From: Flammulina velutipes
Lineage: Eukaryota > Basidiomycota > Agaricomycetes > Agaricales > Physalacriaceae
NCBI GenBank assembly: GCA_011800155.1
Contig: CM022371.1
Coordinates: 1,240,001-1,304,000, forward strand
Direction of reading: 5' to 3'
Length of the DNA stretch: 64,000 nt
The position numbers were made by a program, and so were the translations under genes. A model generated the notes under the pieces. It was not told where the DNA came from. It saw nothing but the letters and a program-made list of their open reading frames with translations, and searched no databases. This document shows, piece by piece, positions 1 through 11,030 of the stretch (the stretch's first letter is position 1; each line of letters begins with the position of its first letter).

Positions 1-230
1 AGCGTTCTAACTTATCTACGTACTGTGCCGCTCGACGGCTAGTTCTACGTTCTCATGACCTCGACTAGTTCACAGGTTTTGTTCAATATCGACAACATGA
101 TAACGGTTCCTTGCTCGTGACGACTGCTCCATATCTTATTGGTCCTCTTCCTCTAAAATGGCCCGGATAATCTCCGGACAAATGTACTATAAAACGACCA
201 CTCACACTGGCTTTCATCCCCACCACCAAC

Positions 231-1944
231 ATGTCTCTCGCGCCAGCCCATTTCGCTGAAATCAAGAAGGAAATTGCAGCGTCTTACCCTGACTTTGAGA
301 AGAACGCCATTCGCTCATGGGGCGAGATTCTCGATGAACTTGCCAAAGCCGCTGTCACGATCAAGAACGGCGGTCCCGACGTACGTCTTATAGCGCCATC
401 CTGTATCATATCCATCTCATTATTTCACGCAGTACATTCCTCAAGTCTCGTTTTCTGAGCTCGATAAACTCCCCAAAGAGAAGATCGACGAGATCAGGCG
501 GAAGGGATGTGTCGTTGTCAAGGACGTCGTGGACGACGAAGAAGCAATTGGCTGGAAGCGGGGGCTTGAAGAATTCGTCAAAGCTAACCCGGGAGTAGAC
601 GGTAATACCACTTACCCTCTTTCAACTTCTATCTTCAAATCCCTGATCATGTGCCCACGCTTTAGGTATGCCGGATGGGAACAAGCAGTTCTTCCAGCTA
701 TAGTAAGTCGCGTCGATTCGACGTAGTGCTATTATTTCTGACACCAGCATGCAGCTGGACAAAGTCCCAGGTCGAAGCGCGATCACATCCTAACATGCTT
801 GCCGTCCAATCATGGTTGAATAACCTATATCACCCCAAGTCTGGCCAGGACCTCACAGGTGTTGACTTGTCGACCTCTCTCAGCTACGCTGATCGATTCC
901 GGATCCGTCACCCCGGTGGAAACTGGACCGCGCACCCTCCTCACGTTGACGGTTCGTCAGATTCAAAGTTCATTGTTACCATCGCACCAACACAAACTAC
1001 AGGAGGCTCAATTGAACGATGGGAAGATCCCACTTTCAGGACAGTTTTTGAAGACATCCTGAACGGCAACTGGCGCCAGCATGATGCGTTTGCTCTTGGT
1101 GGTCGTATTTCTGCGAGACATTCAATGTACCGAAGACCCAACCAAGTAAGCTTGAGTCATCGAAACCACTTCTTGTCTCTCATTCGTTGTGTAGTCTTCT
1201 ATCTTTCGCTCTTTTCAAGGATGGTTGGCTATGAGGTTGGTCAACTGACAACTGCTACGAAACTTGACGCTAACGGCACATCGTAGCGAAACCGCCCCAA
1301 CTCAAGGAACACTGAAAGTCTTCCCAGACCTCCTACTCTCCAACGCGTACCTCATTCTTCGACCGTTCTTCCGACCTCGCGTCCCAGCCGACTCTCCAGA
1401 CATCCTGGACGCCGCTAGCTGGGAATTCGGTACGCCATTCCCATAACTGTGACATCTCATCCTCATACCCCCTGCCCAGACATCTCAGAACCCGAATTTG
1501 CTGGTATAATCCCGAACAATGGTGGCTGGCACGGACCTCGCCCTACTGACGCCGTACACCCTCATTTGCGTCTCCAGGACACGATGACATCTGTTCCCAA
1601 AGTGAACCCGGGAGATACAGTCTTCTGGCAGTGCGACATGATCCATTCAGTCGAAGAGGAGCACACGGGAAGCGGAGACTCTGCTGGTTAGTCTTGCATC
1701 GTCTCTACTTGACGCTCAGATACTCATCGCATTATTAGTGATGTATATCCCCGCTGTACCTCTGACACCGATGAACAAGCAGTACATCGACGTTCAGCGG
1801 GAAACGTTCCTTCGCGGTGTTCATCCTCCAGATTATCCCGCTACTACGAGAGACGAGCACGAGTTTATCGGTACGGGCAAGGTCGAAGATATCAAATCTG
1901 TACAGGGCAAGATTGCCATGGGACTCCCAATTGCGGTGGCGTGA
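231..1944 (+). CDS. DUF1479-family (YbiU-like) putative Fe(II) dioxygenase
   Basis: Nine exons: 231-380, 433-601, 666-702, 755-951, 1003-1145, 1195-1235, 1287-1429, 1480-1686, 1739-1944; phases agree throughout and give 430 aa. The protein matches the DUF1479 family (E. coli YbiU and many fungal homologues), which has a cupin/2-oxoglutarate-dioxygenase-like fold. Visible candidate metal ligands are the HVD triad in 'AHPPHVDGG' and the His in 'DMIHSVEEEH' near the C-terminus, flanked by 'NPGDTVFWQCD'. No signal peptide, so probably cytosolic. Substrate is unknown; the enzymatic role is inferred from the family fold. The ATG lies in 'ccaacatgtctc', a reasonable fungal start, with a short pyrimidine/A-rich leader. 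Family assignment is firm; the function is not. Confidence 0.88.
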
Positions 1945-2538
1945 GCATTCGTGATGATGTCGAATATCCAAGTTGTATGAATATGTATATACTTTGTATG
2001 AAAACACTATCATCTACAGATGATCTACATGCATATGCCATGAAAATGAAAACTAAGCAATGGTAAAGCAGTGAGCAGAAACTTCATATCTGAAGTTGGA
2101 AACGCCATGGAAATAGCTAGACGATGGAGGAGTATAGTCTATACCACTAGTTTAGAAACGGCGTCTAACAAAGTGTGAGTGGTCGAAGGGATGGTCAAAG
2201 GGATGGTATCACAGGAGTCAAAGTTAGTTCCGGATTTGACGTCCAATATTGTGGCGCTGATGGCGGACTACGGATCAAATACACCCAAAATGGCCACCGG
2301 AGACCGAAGCAAGCCGGTGCCTGCCCTCCATCAGTCCCTCAACCAGTCGTTGTCGTCGTCGCCCTCATCCTCCTCGTCAAAACCCAACCAAGGCTCGGTG
2401 AGTGTCCTGCTGCTCGAGTCCTAGGCCACATACGCACAGAAAGCTGGAGATTGAGTGCGATATTGCGTTGGATGGCCTGGATGAATTTTGGATGTACCTT
2501 CCTTCCGTGTACTGACTAAAAAATTTAGGACCAGCAAG
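1945..2538. other. Intergenic, 3' end of DUF1479 gene and RPS7 promoter
   Basis: About 590 bases without a supported gene. It includes the upstream region of RPS7. A stretch 'gtactgactaaaaaatttag' ends 8 bases before the RPS7 ATG and could be the end of a 5'-UTR intron, which is common in fungal ribosomal protein genes, but the donor cannot be fixed by eye. Confidence 0.5.
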
Positions 2539-3236
2539 ATGTCCATCGCGAACAAAATCCTCCGCACTGCGAATGCACCCAGCACGGCCCCAGATGCCAC
2601 CGAGACGAGCGTCGCGCAAGCGCTGATCGATTTAGAAAACAACGTACCCGAGCTCAAAGCTGAACTGCGCCCTCTGCAGATCAGTGCTGCGCGCGAGGTG
2701 GATGTGCGTGGAGGAAAGAAGGCAATTGTGGTCTTCGTGCCCGTGCCCCAGTTGAAGGCATTCCGCAAAGTGCAGCAGAGGTGCGCATCCATCTGTTCAT
2801 CTATATCCTTTTTACCTTACTGATTTGCCCTTCCAGGCTCACTCGTGAACTCGAGAAAAAGTTCTCCGATAGTCACGTTGTATTTGTGGCCCAGCGCCGG
2901 ATGTTGCGCAAGCCGACGCGCACCTCCCGCGTCAAGCAGAAGAGGCCGCGTTCCAGGACTCTTACCAACGTCCATGAAAGGATACTTGAGGACTTGGTAT
3001 TCCCCTCCGAGATCGTCGGCAAGCGTACCCGTGTGGCTGTTGATGGGTCGAAATTGTTGAAAGTGTGAGTACACATCTAATTGAGCCTTGACCTTGCCAT
3101 TAATGGATTATGCAGGTTCCTCGACTCAAAGGACGCAAATGTGCTGGAGTACAAGCTGGACTCGTTCTCGTCTGTGTACCGCCGCTTGACAGGCAAAGAT
3201 GTCGTTTTCGAGTTCCCGGTGGTGTCGCAGGAGTAA
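2539..3236 (+). CDS. RPS7: 40S ribosomal protein eS7
   Basis: Three coding exons: 2539-2780, 2837-3064, 3116-3236, giving 196 aa, the usual length of eS7. The whole chain is collinear with the family: 'KILRTANAP' start, '[18 protein letters not shown]', '[19 protein letters not shown]', '[19 protein letters not shown]', and the end '[15 protein letters not shown]'. It is a structural protein of the cytosolic small subunit and participates in 18S rRNA maturation (family knowledge). The start is the first ATG after a probable 5'-UTR splice acceptor. Neighbours are unrelated in function, as is normal for dispersed ribosomal protein genes. Confidence 0.97.
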
Positions 3237-3465
3237 AAAATGGCGGTGTCTTGTTTACAATATGCTGTTTCTGTTACCCATATATGACTATGACTCAAGC
3301 CAACGCCGTGTCAGTTAGCTTGAATCGGCGTGAATCATTTCTCGGTGTTCTGCATCGAGATACTTGCGCTGGGCGAGGCAGCAGATTTGGTGGGCTCGCC
3401 GAGATAGGAAGCACGTGGGCGGTTGGCATAGTCGAAGGATTCAGGGGTAAGTGCGGTTCCATTCT

Positions 3466-3520
3466 TCTTGCTCTTTCTCTCTCTCTCTCTTCTTTGTTTC
3501 TTTTTCTTCTGCCCTTGCGG
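3466..3520 (+). promoter_or_regulatory. CT-rich tract upstream of the Rab gene
   Basis: A pyrimidine run (repeated ctct followed by ttctttgtttcttt) lies about 110-165 bases before the Rab ATG at 3631. CT-rich blocks just upstream of transcription start sites are a known feature of basidiomycete core promoters; the role here is inferred. The rest of 3237-3630 shows no gene. Confidence 0.4.
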
Positions 3521-3630
3521 CCGCTGGGGCCTATCCATCCATTCTCTTGTTGCTTTTCTATACGACAAGGCTATAACGACAAGGACAAGGACAATATTAA
3601 GGAATGGAACGGACCAATGGGTACTCACGC

Positions 3631-4932
3631 ATGGATCCCTACGCTCGGTCGAAATATGAACAAGGGATAGATAGCAAGATTGTCATTATGGGCAACTCTG
3701 GTGCGTGCTCTATTGTGTGCTGGCAGTCGTCACGAAGATGAACGCGTTACTAGGTGTGGGCAAGACGAGTCTTCTACAGCGTTATACACAAAACCGGTTC
3801 GACCCTAGGAATACAACGTCGACCAGCGGGGCATTCTTCGTCACCAAGAAGGTGCACGTCCACGGGGTCAAGGTGCGATTACAGTTGTGGGATACAGCTG
3901 GCCAGGAGCGGTTCCGGAGTATGGTGCGTTTGCGGTATTGGTTTGCGTTGCGCTGTGTACTGAATTCTCATTGGAACAGGCACCGATGTATTATCGAGGT
4001 ATGTGCGGCCAGAATGCTGCAGTACGCGTACGGTCTAACCAAAAAATGCAGGCGCTAACGCGGCACTCTTGTTGTACGACATTACCAATGCATCGACTTT
4101 CAACGACGTGCGAGGCTGGCTAGAAGGTACATACACCCTCGCTGATCATTGGAGTCTCGACTGACCGACATGCATTTAGAGCTGAAGAAGAACTGCTCAC
4201 CGGACCTAATCATCTACATTGTAGGCTCGAAAGCGGATTTGTACCGCCACAGACAGGTCACGTCGGATTTTGCGCGTCTATCCCTGCACAACTGGTTCCC
4301 CCCTCCACGACCGCCACCACCTCTAGCGCCCCCACCCCCACCGCCAAGCACGCTGTCATATATTCGGCCGCGGTTCACATCCTTTCCCAGCATCCGGTCG
4401 TCGCCACCGTCTGGCTCTTCGGATTCGCACGCGTCCGTGGATTTACCACGTCCGATCGGGACGCGCCCGAGGGCAACTACGCTCACGCGCGCCCATACGA
4501 CGACCTCACAGTCACGATTTGGATCGCACTTTGGGTTCGCGGCTGGTGGCTCACGGAGCGAGTCGAGTCACAGCAATCACGACAGTATCGAGGAGGATGA
4601 TGAAGCCGCTGATGATGGGGGCGAATGGGGGCTGAGCAAGGGAATGGAGCTCTTTGAGGTGTCTGCCAAGGATGATACGGGTGCGTTTGTGGACTGGCTT
4701 GTGTGATTCTGACCTGATGAATGTAGGCATCCAAACCCTATTTGACGAGGTGATCACGGCGATTATCCGGAAGAAGGACCAGATCGAGGAGGAGAACTTG
4801 GCGAGGAAGCGGGATAGCGTGTTCTTGTCTGGTGGGACGACGCCTACCTGGTCGGCGCAGGCCGAAGAGGAAGAGGCGCGAGAAAAGGCGGCGCAGGAGG
4901 CAGCCGCATCTAGGGGATGGAGTTGCTGTTAA
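3631..4932 (+). CDS. Rab5-subfamily small GTPase with a long Pro/Ser-rich insert
   Basis: Six exons: 3631-3700, 3754-3923, 3980-3998, 4052-4126, 4180-4680, 4727-4932; 346 aa. G1 P-loop GNSGVGKT at about 21-28, switch I 'TTSTSGAFF', G3 WDTAGQERF at about 69-77, Rab5/21/22-type 'APMYYRG', G4-like 'GSKADL' (SKxD in place of NKxD) at about 127-132, G5 'VSAK' at about 272-275, and a C-terminal WSCC for double geranylgeranylation. It should act as a membrane-bound switch in early endosomal traffic (family inference). Between G4 and G5 lies about 115 extra residues of low complexity (polyproline, then Ser/Arg, then acidic), all in one exon; ordinary Rabs have about 30 residues there. A 19-nt exon encodes 'APMYYR'. 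The start [11 protein letters not shown] is chosen because it is the in-frame ATG that leads straight into the P-loop strand. Confidence 0.9.
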
Positions 4933-5283
4933 TGCGCTTCCCCCCTCATACACACACTCTTTCAATCTCTCATTTCCTCTCGCAATTATTTCATTCTGTA
5001 ACACATATTCTACCGCACATTCTGTACATGTCATTGTCATGCAGGTTTCTCTATTTCTACCTACAGTCTTGCTTTTTCGTATTTTCCTGATCTTTCCATC
5101 TCTCTAGCTTACGCACGTGCATACGCTCAGCAATCGCATTCGAAGTTGTATGGTGTTTGCGTTTTGAGTGTAGTTATAATGGGTGACTAGTCATCATTCT
5201 AGAGTACAGTAATGTTTCCTGTGACGCACACTGAGTACACTAGCTCATAGCATTGGAGGTCCGCTATGTGTGTAACTCCGTTA
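4933..5283. other. Convergent 3' region between Rab and CNS1
   Basis: 350 bases separating two stop codons of converging genes. It is T/C-rich after the Rab stop, as expected of 3' UTRs, and holds no supported gene. Confidence 0.5.
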
Positions 5284-6515
5284 CTAACCATCTCTGCTCT
5301 TTTTGAAATCATCCACCCAGCGCTGCTCCACATCTCCCTTTGGAAGGACGACGAATGTTAGGCATCCCTCCTTCAAATCTAACCCATCCTTCTCTCCCTC
5401 GTTCTTTCCCTTTGCGGCATTGCAAACATCCCTCAAAGACATCTTCTTGCCCACCTTCAACAGTCGCTTTCTCCGTGTCATCGCGTAGATTACCATCTTC
5501 CCGTTAACGTATTCTCGCTCCTTGTCCCACTCGGGTGGTGGCACTTGCGGAGGGAACATCGTATCCAGATGATCGGCAAATGTTGTATCTTCTGAAAACT
5601 CGGCAATGATATCCGAGGTCGCGTACTGCGGGTACAGGAAGAACACAGGTAGGATCAGCGTACTCGGATCGTCCTTGTCGAAATGTGGCGCGTAAGGATT
5701 TTGGGACGATCCATCGGGGTTCGGCACAACCAATATGTTGCGTTCCTACGATAAAAAGAATTGATTTTTACAAGGAAACACAAGAATAGAAAGAGAGGAC
5801 TTACATTGAACGCAACACGTAACTTCCTTTTTTCCTCCATCTCCTTCTTTAGCCTCTCTTCCTTCTCCCTCTCCTTCTTCTCCTTCTCTCTTATCAGTTT
5901 CGTCACAGTATCTCGCACGCTCTGCACACTCTTATTCTCTGGATCGTGTCCCAAACACCTATCACAGCAATCTAATGCCTCTTCTAGCCTTCCTAGCTTC
6001 AGCAGCGCCGTCGCAGATCGATACAACGCCTTCGACGACGTAGGGTTCGTTGCTAGAATTTTAGAACAGTCCTTCAGCACGCTGCCGTAATTCTCTTCTG
6101 GGGTTCAACAAAAAGTCAAAGCGCACAATAAACAACACACTCACGAAGCTCCAGATTGCACGCAGCTCTATTTCCTAGCAATGCCTCCAGTATTGTACGG
6201 CTCTCTGGATGCGCATCCACTCCCTGCGTATAGAAATCCCTCGCCTCGCGGAAGCGCTTACCCTTGTAATAATCGTTCCCCTGTTCTTTGAAGTTCTCAG
6301 CAATCTCTGTGTACCTCCGTCAATACCGTTGGACTGTGACTGGGACTCGGAACTTACACACCATCCGGTGTTCCTTCGTACGCTAGGTTTTGTAAAGCAG
6401 AGAGCGCAGCATCTTCAGTGTCGTCACCAGGCAGAGACTGCATGAACAGTGGGACGGATTCCAGGCCAGTGCGTGGGACATTGGGTTGGGGCTGAGGCTG
6501 AGGTCCTGAAGCCAT
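5284..6515 (-). CDS. CNS1: TPR co-chaperone Cns1/TTC4
   Basis: Four exons on the minus strand: 6515-6358, 6314-6145, 6097-5805, 5745-5284; 360 aa. The N-terminus has Pro/Gln repeats then 'SVPLFMQSLP'. TPR motifs run from about 68 to 185 ('ENFKEQGNDYYKGKRFREA', 'LLGNRAACNLEL', 'SSKALYRSATALLKLGRLEEAL'), followed by a Lys/Glu helix about 190-225 and the C-terminal wheel-like domain ('PHFDKDDPSTLILPVFFLYP', 'VNGKMVIYAMTRRKRLLKVGKKMSL'). This order is that of Cns1 in yeast and TTC4 in animals, essential cytosolic partners of Hsp90/Hsp70. The ATG at 6515 follows a purine at -3. It is divergent from the RNase H-like gene, with a 410-bp gap. Confidence 0.93.
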
Positions 6516-6925
6516 GATGTGGCGGGAGCGAAAAAGATTAGATCGGGCCGACGATCCGATCGTTTTAATTGACGCGACAGGACGGCAATACACAGGTTGG
6601 CCACAGTGAGATACAAGTCGAGCGGTACAAGTCCCGGTACGTACCACCAACCTTTTTTCTCTCGCATTGTGTGGCTTAAAACTCTGCAGCTTTCTTTGAA
6701 ACCCTTTTCATAAGTATGAAAGGAAGCTATACTTCGCTTACAATAACAAAGGAAATACGTATTTATTATTCCCGTCATTAATATTTAAGTGTCTGGACGT
6801 CTGAGGCCACTTCTTTCTCTTTGACCACCACCACCACTCCTCCGACTCCCTTGGAACACACGGTACGCAGTTATATGTATCCATTATACATCCACTGATA
6901 TCCTTCTTCCCTTCTTTCTTTCAAG
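6516..6925. other. Divergent promoter between CNS1 and RNase H-like gene
   Basis: 410 bases with no ORF of merit. The last 30 bases before the + strand ATG are strongly pyrimidine-rich and end in 'tttcaag', so a 5'-UTR acceptor just before the start codon is possible. Confidence 0.45.
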
Positions 6926-7719
6926 ATGTTCTGCGGAGATGTTAGCCAAGACGTCTACGACCGCCGCATGGTCTTCTGCCCCAACCTAGCTCAATGCGAC
7001 CCCGAGAGCGTTATCAGCACGTGCGAGCTCTGCCTGCGCCACTTCGTCTACTGCTGCGGACACAACTCAAAGACCTACCTCGATAACCCCGTCACCTGCC
7101 ACTACTTCCAGATCATCTACACGGACGGCTCGTGTGTCTCTAGTGGACGCGCCGAGGTGCGCTCAGGCGTCGGTATCGTGTTTCGACCCGGCGACGCTAA
7201 GGACGGGAGCTTTTCCCTCCCCGTCGACCGGGAGATGGACGGGAACGCGCCCAGGACGAGCCAGCGCGCGGAGCTTTTGGCGGTGATCAAGGCGCTGGAG
7301 TTGGCGCGTCTTAATCCGGAGTTCTTCGAGCGCGAGCTTGTGCAGCGACTCCGCGATAGTCGATTGAGGCTCAACGCGGCGCATCGCGACGATGTGGAGG
7401 ATACTCGAGTGTGCATTGTTATTGCGACGGATTCCAAGTACGTCGTGGATGGAATGACGGACTGGTTGGGTAAATGGAAGGTGAGTTTGGTGACTCGGGC
7501 TTCAGTGCTTTCTGGATAATGATTTCCGTTCCGTAGAAAAACGGGTACTACACGGCTGAGGGGAGACGTCCTACCAACCTTGATCTTTTCGTCAAGCTGG
7601 ATAGGGATATAACTGACATGGAGGAGGATGGGTTCAAGATCGGTTTCTGGTGGATTCCACGCGAGATGAATCTTGCAGATGGACCTGCTAAGCGTGCTAC
7701 GCAGACTCATTGGGTCTAA
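6926..7719 (+). CDS. RNase H-like protein with Cys-rich N-terminus
   Basis: Two exons, 6926-7480 and 7537-7719; 245 aa. The C-terminal three quarters is an RNase H1-type fold: 'IIYTDGS' (Asp67), 'SQRAELLAVIKALE' (Glu116), 'IATDSKYVVDGMTDW' (Asp169) and 'PREMNLADGPAKRA' (Asp233), which together supply the usual four acidic metal ligands. It should cleave RNA in RNA:DNA hybrids if active. The last segment has 'NLADGPAK' in place of the common 'NERADELA'. The first 60 residues are a Cys-rich leader (Cys18, 24, 33, 36, 43, 44 and His46) not found in standard RNase H1 and possibly zinc-binding. No reverse transcriptase or integrase is adjacent, so it is read as a host gene rather than a retroelement part. 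Confidence 0.85.
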
Positions 7720-7893
7720 AGGGGAAGTCTCGAATTTATGAAGCATACTTTACGCGCCTGGATGATTGACAACGTCGTTTATTCTTTATTCTGAGCAATA
7801 ATAACACGGAACTTTTCCGACTATGATCTGCATCATGACGCATCACGCGCAAGTAGCTCGGGTATACTTACATAGCAGTTGCCTCCTGCCACC

Positions 7894-8761
<868 letters not shown>

Positions 8762-8832
8762 TGTTATGCGTCCGAGTAGAAACGTTGACATTATTGTAGA
8801 TGTATTTATTACTTACAAACCAAATTCGTGTA

Positions 8833-10656
8833 CTACCTCCACCCGCTCTCGTACGCCCAACCACTCTCCGCGTTATTGAACCTGTTCAACGTCCGTAAAT
8901 GGTTCCGTGCTTCCTCGTCAGACTGGGAGAGGGCATAATGAAGCCTCTGCAATCGATTGTTCGCACCACCCCAAGGTCCATCGAACTTCTCCACCAGGCG
9001 CCTCCATACATCCCGCACAAGGTGTACGTCTCCATCGCTAACCTTGATAAACGCCACCACAGTCCAGTAGATCATGGACTTGTGCGCAACCGTGTCATCA
9101 GGTAGAGACATGAACATCTCGAACAGATCCTGGAGCGTGTCCAAATTCCAAGGTCGACGATACTGCAGACGAGCCGCGAGAGACTCCTCCCCACCCACGA
9201 CACGCTCCCCGTGACGTGCATACCCAAGGAAAATAGCCCGATAAATAGCCTGTGTCTCCACATACCGAGCCGGCTGCCACACCCCGTCTCCATCCACCTC
9301 GAGCGCTGCACCCACCTCCCGATTCTGCGCCTTCATCATATCGAAAAACACATCAATAGCAGTCGCCAGATCACCATGGTACGCCATACACTGGATCATC
9401 GCCGTATACGTGATCTCATTAGGGCGCATCCCGAGAGGTATCCGCACGCACTCATCCTCTTCCAGCTTTTGGATGAGCGCGGTGATAGCGTCCTCGTTCG
9501 GTTCGGGCTCGACGGAATGGCGGAGGATGCGGTAGATGATATGGACGACGTCCAGACGGAGGTTGTGTGCGAACGCCCAGAGGCAGGAGTTGACACCGTC
9601 CAGTCCTAGCTCAAGACCTTCCCTGCGCATCCTTTCCAGGATGGACCGGACGCCTGAGAGGGATTTGGTGGCGGTGTGGTAAGCAAGAAGACAGAGGAGT
9701 GTGATCCGATTAGGCGACAACCCAGACGAGTTAAGAAGGCGGGTAGCCTGGTGGAGAGCCGGCCCGTGGAGAGTCTTGGTGGCGTGATTGAGCAGCGTAG
9801 TGTATGTTACAATATCTGGCTGTACAAAGAGCTCCTGTCCCGGGAGTCGAGGATACTCGTCCGGCGAAAAAGAATGGCCAGGCGCGAAACCAGACACCAT
9901 GTCGTTGTAAACGTCGAGCGCGAGTCTGAAGTCCTGCGGGGCCGGACGTCGGATGCCCTTGCCAGCAATATCGACGAGTGCGTTCCACTCAAACAGATGC
10001 AGAACTCCGCCGGACCGCTGGATGTAGTACATCAGCGACAGCATCCGGAGGAACAAAACACGGTTCTTGACTTCGCTCCGCGAGAGCAGACGGCAGAGTC
10101 GGTGGAGATGGGGGAATGGGATTTTGGGCCCGTTTTCTCCGTCCACGTGCGGGAGGGAAAGAAGGTAGGAATAAGCATTCCATGCTTCCGTGGGGCACTG
10201 CGTTGTGGCGAGACGGTGGAGGCGGAGGTGGTAGGCGATGAGCAGCTGTTGTCGGTCGTGGCGCACATCGTCGACAGGGAGGATATTTTCGGTGATGTAA
10301 GCGAGGTGCGCGGAGCGTGGGGTATAGGCAACGGGCTCTATAGGCAGACGACGCGACGGGATTGGTGGGGCTGGGTACGGAGCTGGGTCGCGGATGACAG
10401 TCTGTTTCTGCTTGTCTTTCGGGTTGTGTTTGTCGCCGACTTTCGGGCCGACGGGGACGGGCCTCGTCCGCGTCGTTGGAAGCTTCCCGCCTTCCCGGCG
10501 AAGAGCCCGCTTGCGGTCTGAGGCATCCGTCGAAATAACAACGCGCGTCGCGCTTGCCTTGATGTGATTTTTCCCGTTGGATGCAGGGGAGCACGTAGAG
10601 AAACGGCAGCATCGGTAGGTCGTTGTTAGAGAGAACGCTCTCAGCATAAATGTCAC
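8833..10656 (-). CDS. Pentatricopeptide-repeat protein, probably mitochondrial
   Basis: Intronless, 607 aa. The N-terminus 'MTFMLRAFSLTTTYRCCRFSTC' is Arg/Ser/Thr-rich and lacks acids, as in mitochondrial targeting peptides; residues about 40-110 are basic and Pro-rich. From about 200 onward there are degenerate 35-residue PPR units, recognisable as 'DIVTYTTLLNHATKTLHGPAL', 'NRITLLCLLAYHTATKSL' and 'NEITYTAMIQCMAYHGDLATA'. PPR proteins bind organellar RNA in a sequence-directed way; the RNA target cannot be read here. Met4 is an alternative start. Lack of introns is unusual beside its intron-rich neighbours but is common for fungal PPR genes. Confidence 0.85.
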   Translation of the reverse strand: MTFMLRAFSLTTTYRCCRFSTCSPASNGKNHIKASATRVVISTDASDRKRALRREGGKLPTTRTRPVPVGPKVGDKHNPKDKQKQTVIRDPAPYPAPPIPSRRLPIEPVAYTPRSAHLAYITENILPVDDVRHDRQQLLIAYHLRLHRLATTQCPTEAWNAYSYLLSLPHVDGENGPKIPFPHLHRLCRLLSRSEVKNRVLFLRMLSLMYYIQRSGGVLHLFEWNALVDIAGKGIRRPAPQDFRLALDVYNDMVSGFAPGHSFSPDEYPRLPGQELFVQPDIVTYTTLLNHATKTLHGPALHQATRLLNSSGLSPNRITLLCLLAYHTATKSLSGVRSILERMRREGLELGLDGVNSCLWAFAHNLRLDVVHIIYRILRHSVEPEPNEDAITALIQKLEEDECVRIPLGMRPNEITYTAMIQCMAYHGDLATAIDVFFDMMKAQNREVGAALEVDGDGVWQPARYVETQAIYRAIFLGYARHGERVVGGEESLAARLQYRRPWNLDTLQDLFEMFMSLPDDTVAHKSMIYWTVVAFIKVSDGDVHLVRDVWRRLVEKFDGPWGGANNRLQRLHYALSQSDEEARNHLRTLNRFNNAESGWAYESGWR

Positions 10657-11030
10657 GACGAAATGCAGTCATCCTGTAGGTTTTTTTCATCAAGTCAATT
10701 CGGAGGGCGAACAAGAGGAATAGGTTACCGAGACTGGCACTTTCAAGGTGACGAAGGGATTGCTGAAGACCGCCAGCTTTCCTCTGTGTCGTCCCTTCAA
10801 CCACGATGGTGGTCGGAATGAGCGCGTCAACACTTTTTCGCTGTTTGGCAGGATCGTGGGAGTAAAATGTTTGAACCAATCAAAAATCGACAATTCATGT
10901 CCAATCAATTCAATTCACGTTTAAATGTCTTGTAGCGGCTGCGCGCGGGGCATGTACTTGTTTTTGACTAACATAGCAATGGCATAATGGTGTAACAACA
11001 ACATATCGAAAGTAAAGATCCAAGTCATGA
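10657..11030. other. Region upstream of PPR gene and downstream of RPL3
   Basis: 370 bases containing the PPR promoter and the RPL3 3' UTR. I see no gene in it. Confidence 0.45.

Noticed and set aside
6926..7719. RNase H domain as evidence of a retrotransposon
   Set aside because: No reverse transcriptase, integrase, gag, LTR or target duplication nearby; single gene with its own intron between housekeeping genes.
9676..10521. Long plus-strand frame (281 codons) opposite the PPR gene
   Set aside because: It is an antisense shadow of a well-supported PPR coding sequence and shows no domain.
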